A stretch of 5,517 nucleotides of DNA from GCA-002704185 sp902588515 (GTDB lineage Bacteria; Pseudomonadota; Alphaproteobacteria; Pelagibacterales; Pelagibacteraceae): positions 1 to 5,517 of the forward strand of contig CACIPP010000022.1 of the NCBI GenBank assembly GCA_902588515.1. Reading direction: 5' to 3'. The position numbers and the translations under genes are program-made. Below are positions 1-3,612 of this stretch, one piece after another (position 1 is the stretch's first letter; every line of letters starts with the position of its first letter). Below the pieces are notes generated by a model. The model did not search any database. It was not told where the DNA came from and saw only the letters and a list, made by a program, of their open reading frames with translations.

Positions 1-618
1 ATTTAACTTTTTAATAACTTTAATTAAAATTGGTAACATTTTAGTAATTTCACTTTTTCTACTTCCCGGACATATAGAAATCATGTTAGAGTCTTTTTTT
101 CCATTATCGTATTTTTCAAATTTTAAAAAAAAAGGATGACCTACAAAAGAATTATTTATTTGGTATTTATCAAAATATTTTTTTTCAAATGGGAAAAGTA
201 AAAATATATGATCGATAATTTTTTTAATTTTAATAGCCCTTCTTTCTCTCCAGCTCCATATTGTAGGGGCCACAAAATGATATGCTTTCGTATTTATTTT
301 CCTTTTTACTCTCTCTATAACTCTAAAACTAAAATCAGGACAATCAACGCTAAAAATTAGATCTGGTTTAAATTTAATACACTGTTTTACAGTATAATTT
401 ATTTTCCTAAAAATTTTAAATATATTTAAAATAACATCTGTTATACCAAAAAATGTAATATCCTTATTATCAAACAATATAGGTATTCCCATATTTTTTA
501 GGTTTTGACCACCTATTGCCTTAAATTCATATTCTTGAGTATTCATTTTGGAAAAAATAAGTGAAGCAAGTTTATCTCCTGACTCTTCTCCAGTAATAAT
601 AAATATTTTTTTTTTCAT
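1..618 (-). CDS. lpxB: Lipid-A-disaccharide synthase LpxB, N-terminal 206 residues (3' end beyond left edge)
   Basis: LpxB is a GT19-family glycosyltransferase of the inner membrane's cytoplasmic face. It joins lipid X to UDP-2,3-diacylglucosamine to make the beta-1,6-linked lipid A disaccharide. I translated this strand by hand: the frame is open from the ATG at 618 to the window edge, giving 206 residues, about half of the usual ~380. Visible family motifs are GEESGD at residues 10-15 (GEASGD in E. coli), VDCPDF at 91-96 with the conserved acidic residues, the Trp-x-Trp segment IWSWRERR at 120-127, FVGHPF at 158-163, and PGSRKSEI at 184-191, which opens the C-terminal nucleotide-binding half. 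Its Arg187 matches the Arg of the E. coli PGSR motif. The start is set by the overlap with the lpxI stop (TAATG) and by the motif starting at residue 10. No Shine-Dalgarno is visible. The second, third and fourth codons are AAA, producing a run of ten A. The missing half cannot be judged. Confidence 0.96.
   Translation of the reverse strand, partial: MKKKIFIITGEESGDKLASLIFSKMNTQEYEFKAIGGQNLKNMGIPILFDNKDITFFGITDVILNIFKIFRKINYTVKQCIKFKPDLIFSVDCPDFSFRVIERVKRKINTKAYHFVAPTIWSWRERRAIKIKKIIDHIFLLFPFEKKYFDKYQINNSFVGHPFFLKFEKYDNGKKDSNMISICPGSRKSEITKMLPILIKVIKKLN
606..615 (-). repeat. Run of ten A directly after the lpxB start codon
   Basis: On the coding strand the lpxB ATG is followed by ten consecutive A (Lys2-Lys4 plus the first base of Ile5). 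Runs of this length are prone to polymerase slippage and to sequencing error. The frame after the run agrees with LpxB motifs, so the length shown here is in frame. Confidence 0.9.
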
Positions 619-620
619 TA
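616..620 (-). other. lpxI stop / lpxB start overlap (TAATG)
   Basis: The TAA stop of lpxI (620-618) shares its last base with the ATG of lpxB (618-616). The upstream sequence is T-rich with no AGGAG-like element, so lpxB is probably translated by ribosomes that terminate on lpxI. Confidence 0.9.
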
Positions 621-1409
621 AAACACAGAAATAAAAAATTTTTTTTTGTCAGCAAGCTTTTTGCATTTGTTTTTATCTAAAATTACATTTTTTCCTTTTT
701 TTAGATATATCCCCGCTAATCCGGCACTTATACAATTTTTAATTGTTTTATATCCAATAGTTGGCAAATCAATTTCAAAATCTTGATTTTTTTTCGGTAT
801 TTTCACTAAAATTCCAGTATTTTTTTTTCTTGTCTTGTTAAATGTTTTATAGTTATTGATGATTTGATCCGTTCCAAAGGCTCCTTCAACACCAATAATT
901 CTACACTTATCAACTATAATACTTTGTCCTAAATCATGGTTTTTAAATTTATTAAATAAATTTATAGCTATTTTCAAATCCGCCATATTAGTTGTTGTTG
1001 GTTTATAGCTTGTTGGATTTGAGTATAGAGTGAGTGCTTTGCAATATTTTGTATGACTTATAGTTTTAATCTTCTTTTTTTTTAAAAGCTTAACAATAAA
1101 ATTAAGTATTTTATAATCACCTTTTTTAAAAACTTTATAAAGTGCTGGCAAAATCTTAAGACCTTCGGTATCAAACTTAATATTTTGTAACGAAGGCCTT
1201 AAGATTTTACCCGCAAAAATAACCTCTTTACAACTATTTTCTTTAAGAGTTTTAAACAATTTTCCAAACTGTCCAATCTTTAATTTTATTTCAAGTTTTG
1301 ATAATTTTTTATCTGTTAAATTGATAATGATATATTTTATTTTTTTTTTATTTAAAATTTTAAAAATCTCTTTAGGAAAACTGCCTGTTCCACAAATTAA
1401 TGCTATCAT
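618..1409 (-). CDS. lpxI: UDP-2,3-diacylglucosamine pyrophosphatase LpxI (DUF1009)
   Basis: LpxI hydrolyses UDP-2,3-diacylglucosamine to 2,3-diacylglucosamine-1-phosphate (lipid X) and UMP, the step between LpxD and LpxB. It replaces the unrelated LpxH, typically in alphaproteobacteria. The protein has 263 residues, close to the family length (~270-285). The N-terminal domain has the glycine-rich GTGSFP at residues 7-12, GQFGKLFKTL at 46-55, and VIFAGKILRP at 63-72, matching the family's V-x-AG-x-(V/I)-x-RP block. The C-terminal catalytic domain has GVEGAFGTDQII at 173-184 (the EGTD-type motif, Asp181), VKIPKKNQD at 202-210, and IDLPTIGYKTI at 213-223, followed by SAGLAGI at 228-234. The start gives the glycine motif its normal distance from the N-terminus and lies one base after the lpxA stop. 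It is very Lys-rich, as expected from the AT bias. The position between lpxA and lpxB strongly supports the call. Confidence 0.95.
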   Translation of the reverse strand: MIALICGTGSFPKEIFKILNKKKIKYIIINLTDKKLSKLEIKLKIGQFGKLFKTLKENSCKEVIFAGKILRPSLQNIKFDTEGLKILPALYKVFKKGDYKILNFIVKLLKKKKIKTISHTKYCKALTLYSNPTSYKPTTTNMADLKIAINLFNKFKNHDLGQSIIVDKCRIIGVEGAFGTDQIINNYKTFNKTRKKNTGILVKIPKKNQDFEIDLPTIGYKTIKNCISAGLAGIYLKKGKNVILDKNKCKKLADKKKFFISVF

Positions 1410-1413
1410 ATTA
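1407..1413 (-). other. lpxA/lpxI junction with one-base spacer (TAA-T-ATG)
   Basis: The lpxA stop (1413-1411) and lpxI start (1409-1407) are separated by one T. The bases before it (reading GACCATAAT) contain no Shine-Dalgarno sequence. This suggests translational coupling or reinitiation. Confidence 0.88.
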
Positions 1414-2181
1414 TGGTCTGCATATATCTCGATTTTTGTTTTTATTATTTAAAAATAAAAGTAAATCCTTTAATAATTTTGAGTCGCTATTGTTGATTTG
1501 TTTTTTAAAATTTTCCATATTTTCACACTTAAATAATTTATTTATAGTTTCTCTGTATTCATTAATTTCATTATTTTGATGATTCATTCTTTTTAATCCA
1601 ATTAAATTAATATTTTCAAACCTACATCTATTACCTTTGACTAGCGAAAAAGGAAGAACATCTTTATCTACGCCTGTCATGCCTCCAATCATTGACCCTT
1701 TTCCAATTTTAGAGAACTGCAAAACAGCTGAATTTCCACCGATGATTACATTATCCCCAAAATTACAATGTCCGGCAATAGCTGCGTTGTTTGCTATAAC
1801 AATATTGTTTTCAAGATAACAATCGTGACCAATGTGACTTGAGACCATAAATAAATTGTTATTACCTATTCGAGTTACATTACCTCCACCAGCTGTTCCC
1901 GGGCTAACTGTAACATATTCTCTAAAAGTATTATTATCTCCAATTTTTAAATACGTTAATTCATTTTTATACTTAAGATCTTGTGGAGCAGACCCAATAG
2001 AACAAAACGGAAAAAATTTGTTATTTTTTCCAATTGAAGTGTTTCCAGATATATGAACCGAGGCTATCAGTTCGCAATTATCATTAATTTCAACATTTTC
2101 TTCAATCACGCAATAAGGGCCTATTTTTACGTTTTTTCCTATTTTAGCTCGCTTATGAATTGTAGAATTTTTATCTATCAT
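1411..2181 (-). CDS. lpxA: UDP-N-acetylglucosamine O-acyltransferase LpxA
   Basis: LpxA transfers a (3R)-hydroxyacyl chain from ACP to the 3-position of UDP-GlcNAc, the first step of lipid A synthesis; it is a cytosolic homotrimer. The 256 residues (E. coli: 262) form a left-handed beta-helix of hexapeptide repeats from about 1 to 180, then a helical C-terminal region. PQDLKY at 66-71 matches the E. coli Q73-D74-L75-K76 acceptor site. SHIGHDC at 115-121 contains the catalytic His119 (E. coli His125) and His116 (His122). AGHC at 136-139 holds His138 (His144). Gly167 aligns with the E. coli acyl-chain ruler Gly173, which suggests a chain of about C12-C14 rather than C10. Oddities in the same gap-free alignment (constant offset of 6): Leu154 replaces His160 in VHQF, Ser93 replaces His99, and Met199 replaces Arg205. 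The final ~55 residues are divergent and Asn-rich. Motifs and context support LpxA despite these changes; acceptor choice (GlcNAc or GlcNAc3N) is open. Confidence 0.96.
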   Translation of the reverse strand: MIDKNSTIHKRAKIGKNVKIGPYCVIEENVEINDNCELIASVHISGNTSIGKNNKFFPFCSIGSAPQDLKYKNELTYLKIGDNNTFREYVTVSPGTAGGGNVTRIGNNNLFMVSSHIGHDCYLENNIVIANNAAIAGHCNFGDNVIIGGNSAVLQFSKIGKGSMIGGMTGVDKDVLPFSLVKGNRCRFENINLIGLKRMNHQNNEINEYRETINKLFKCENMENFKKQINNSDSKLLKDLLLFLNNKNKNRDICRP

Positions 2182-2183
2182 TA
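2179..2183 (-). other. fabZ stop / lpxA start overlap (TAATG)
   Basis: The fabZ TAA (2183-2181) shares one base with the lpxA ATG (2181-2179). No AGGAG-type element lies just upstream inside fabZ. The overlap decides the lpxA start and indicates translational coupling. Confidence 0.9.
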
Positions 2184-2633
2184 TGTTCTATCAGCAATAG
2201 TCGCCATCCATTCAGCTTCTGCTTTTTTTTTATCGCCGACATATGCTTCTCCTTTATATTTCCAGACTTTGCCTTTTATTTGTAATACTTTGACCTTAAG
2301 ATGTAATTCACAATCTGGCATAACAGGTGACCTAAATTTAGCTTTATCGACGGTCATCAAGTATACTAGTTTATTTTCGATAATTTTTGGGTCTAAACAG
2401 TGCGCTGCTAATGCCGCGGCTGCCTGACCAAAACCTTCAACTATTAATACTCCAGGCATAACAGGTTGACCAGGAAAATGTCCTTTAAAAAAAAAACTAC
2501 TTTTATTTACATTTATTATTCCTGTGGCAGATTTCATTGGAACTATATCTCTTAGTTCTGAAATAAGTAACATTGGATCTCTGTGAGGTAATAATTTTTC
2601 TAAATCTAGTTTTTCAAGTTTATTTTTTTTCAT
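2181..2633 (-). CDS. fabZ: (3R)-hydroxyacyl-[ACP] dehydratase FabZ
   Basis: FabZ dehydrates (3R)-hydroxyacyl-ACP to trans-2-enoyl-ACP in fatty acid elongation. It uses the same hydroxyacyl-ACP that LpxA and LpxD consume, which explains its place between them. The 150 residues equal the usual single hot-dog-fold length (E. coli: 151). LLPHRDPMLLI at 14-24 is the typical N-terminal signature. GHFPGQPVMPGV at 51-62 contains catalytic His52, and Glu66 in LIVEGFGQ (63-70) is the second catalytic residue. The segment VDKAKFRSPVMP at 95-106 is the family's D-x-x-(K/R)-F-R-x-P-V block. FabZ rather than FabA is indicated by the length, the HRxPMLL start and the lpx context. The start lies inside lpxD, 14 bases before the lpxD stop. 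An earlier start is not needed because the family N-terminus is complete. A run of ten T encodes the Phe residues just before the catalytic motif. Confidence 0.97.
   Translation of the reverse strand: MKKNKLEKLDLEKLLPHRDPMLLISELRDIVPMKSATGIINVNKSSFFFKGHFPGQPVMPGVLIVEGFGQAAAALAAHCLDPKIIENKLVYLMTVDKAKFRSPVMPDCELHLKVKVLQIKGKVWKYKGEAYVGDKKKAEAEWMATIADRT
2487..2496 (-). repeat. Run of ten T inside fabZ, just before the catalytic motif
   Basis: On the coding strand ten consecutive T cover the last base of a Ser codon and three Phe codons (residues 47-49), three codons before catalytic His52. FFF or similar hydrophobics are normal here in FabZ, so the run arises from Phe codon choice (TTT). It remains a likely site for slippage or indel errors. 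Confidence 0.88.
2620..2633 (-). other. 14-base overlap of lpxD end and fabZ start
   Basis: The fabZ ATG (2633-2631) lies upstream of the lpxD TAA (2622-2620), so the last codons of lpxD and the first of fabZ are read in different frames from one A-rich stretch. Both ends are supported: fabZ has its full family N-terminus and lpxD simply runs on to its stop. Confidence 0.88.
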
Positions 2634-3591
2634 TTTTTAAAAAGTCTTTTATAGATACAGCTGGATACCCCATAACACTTTGATTGTCATTTATATCTTT
2701 TACTACTCCGGACTTTCCTCCAATTTTAACATTATTTCCAATCTTGAGATGACCAGAGACTCCTGCTTGTCCCCCAATCATTACATTGTTACCAATAATT
2801 GTGCTTCCTGCTACACCAACCTGACCTGCTATAAAACAATTTTCTCCTATTTCAGTATTATGGGCAATATGTACATGATTATCTAAGCTTGTGTTGTTCC
2901 CTATTTTTGTGCTTGAAAAAGATCCCCTATCAATAACGCAATAAGATCCAATATTACAATTATTACCAATTATAACTTGACCTATATGAGGTATAATTTC
3001 AATTTTATCATTAATTAATTTATATCCAAAACCAATTTTTCCTATAACACAACCAAAGCTAATTATAGAGTTATTTCCTATATGAGTGTTTTTAATTATT
3101 GCATTTGAATTAACAATCACGTTATTTCCGATATTGCATCCACTTTCAATAATTACATTATTTCCAATAGTAGTATTATGACCAATAATTACATTTTTTG
3201 AAATATTAGTATTGTTACCAAATTTAACTTTTTTGTATTTTTTTTTAAGTTGTCCTTTGCTTAAGTACGAATTAGAATGTTTGTCATATCTCGCATCAGG
3301 ATAAAACAAGATAGATATTTTTATAAAATCGTTTAGAGGTGATTGTGAAATAATTGGCTTACAAGTACTTGGTAAATATTTTGCATGCTTTTCTTTTAAA
3401 ATACAATAACTTGCAGACGTTAAATATAGGTATTTAACATACTTTGAATTATCTAGAAACGAAATATCGTTTTTTTTTGCATTATTTAAACTTTTAATAT
3501 CATTAACTTTCCCATCAAAATTTATACCACTTATTGCACATTTAGATTTTATGTAACTAAGTTTAAAAGGACCTTTGTTTTCAAAAAACAT
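2620..3591 (-). CDS. lpxD: UDP-3-O-(3-hydroxyacyl)glucosamine N-acyltransferase LpxD
   Basis: LpxD adds the second (3R)-hydroxyacyl chain, at the 2-amino group of UDP-3-O-acyl-glucosamine, producing UDP-2,3-diacylglucosamine. The 323 residues (E. coli: 341) begin with a uridine-binding domain (about 1-100) carrying NDISFLDNSKYVKYL at 41-55. A left-handed beta-helix of about ten hexapeptide coils follows from about 120 to 300, many of them built on IGNN. HIAHNTEIG at 241-249 contains the likely catalytic His244 (E. coli His239), and GHLKIG at 280-285 holds His281 (E. coli His276). GYPAV at 308-312 is the usual end of the helix. The C-terminus stops about 11 residues later, so the long terminal helix seen in E. 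coli, which contributes to ACP binding, is largely absent. The start gives the FENKGPF-type N-terminus seen in alphaproteobacterial LpxD and lies 21 bases after bamA. No ribosome-binding site is evident. Two LbH acyltransferases in one operon could be confused, but the N-terminal domain identifies this one as LpxD. Confidence 0.96.
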   Translation of the reverse strand: MFFENKGPFKLSYIKSKCAISGINFDGKVNDIKSLNNAKKNDISFLDNSKYVKYLYLTSASYCILKEKHAKYLPSTCKPIISQSPLNDFIKISILFYPDARYDKHSNSYLSKGQLKKKYKKVKFGNNTNISKNVIIGHNTTIGNNVIIESGCNIGNNVIVNSNAIIKNTHIGNNSIISFGCVIGKIGFGYKLINDKIEIIPHIGQVIIGNNCNIGSYCVIDRGSFSSTKIGNNTSLDNHVHIAHNTEIGENCFIAGQVGVAGSTIIGNNVMIGGQAGVSGHLKIGNNVKIGGKSGVVKDINDNQSVMGYPAVSIKDFLKNEKK

Positions 3592-3612
3592 ATTTAGTAA
3601 TTTTAGACCGAT
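3592..3612 (-). other. 21-base bamA-lpxD spacer; no skp/ompH gene
   Basis: This is the longest gap between genes in the window. Read on the coding strand it is AT-rich, with no Shine-Dalgarno match, inverted repeat or room for a promoter. In many proteobacteria the periplasmic chaperone gene skp/ompH lies between bamA and lpxD; here it is absent. Confidence 0.85.

Noticed and set aside
590..620. T-rich stretch near 606-615 as a rho-independent terminator
   Set aside because: On the transcribed (minus) strand it is an A run inside the lpxB start with no GC-rich hairpin before it, so it cannot work as an intrinsic terminator of this operon.
1637..2056. Plus-strand open frames at 1637-1819 and 1856-2056
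   Set aside because: Both lie antisense inside lpxA. Their translations are Pro/Ser/Leu-rich reflections of hexapeptide-repeat codons with no recognisable domain, while lpxA has clear family motifs.
2053..2427. Plus-strand open frame of 124 codons across the lpxA-fabZ junction
   Set aside because: It runs antisense to two well-supported genes, and its Ser/Phe/Tyr-rich sequence looks like the complement of real codons. There is no motif, leader or ribosome-binding site.
2680..2886. Plus-strand open frame antisense to lpxD
   Set aside because: The 68-residue sequence, rich in Ile, Tyr, Ser and Asn, mirrors the IGNN hexapeptide repeats of LpxD and has no independent support.
2690..3230. Many similar short AT-rich words (ttaccaat / tttccaat) at fairly regular spacing, resembling a repeat array or CRISPR
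   Set aside because: They are the antisense of codons for the repeated Ile-Gly-Asn-Asn unit in LpxD's beta-helix. Spacing follows hexapeptide coils, units are imperfect, and there are no CRISPR-like constant repeats with unique spacers.
3592..3612. Possible promoter in front of lpxD
   Set aside because: Twenty-one bases cannot hold a -35/-10 pair. AT-rich TATAAT-like words occur everywhere in this window and carry no weight alone.
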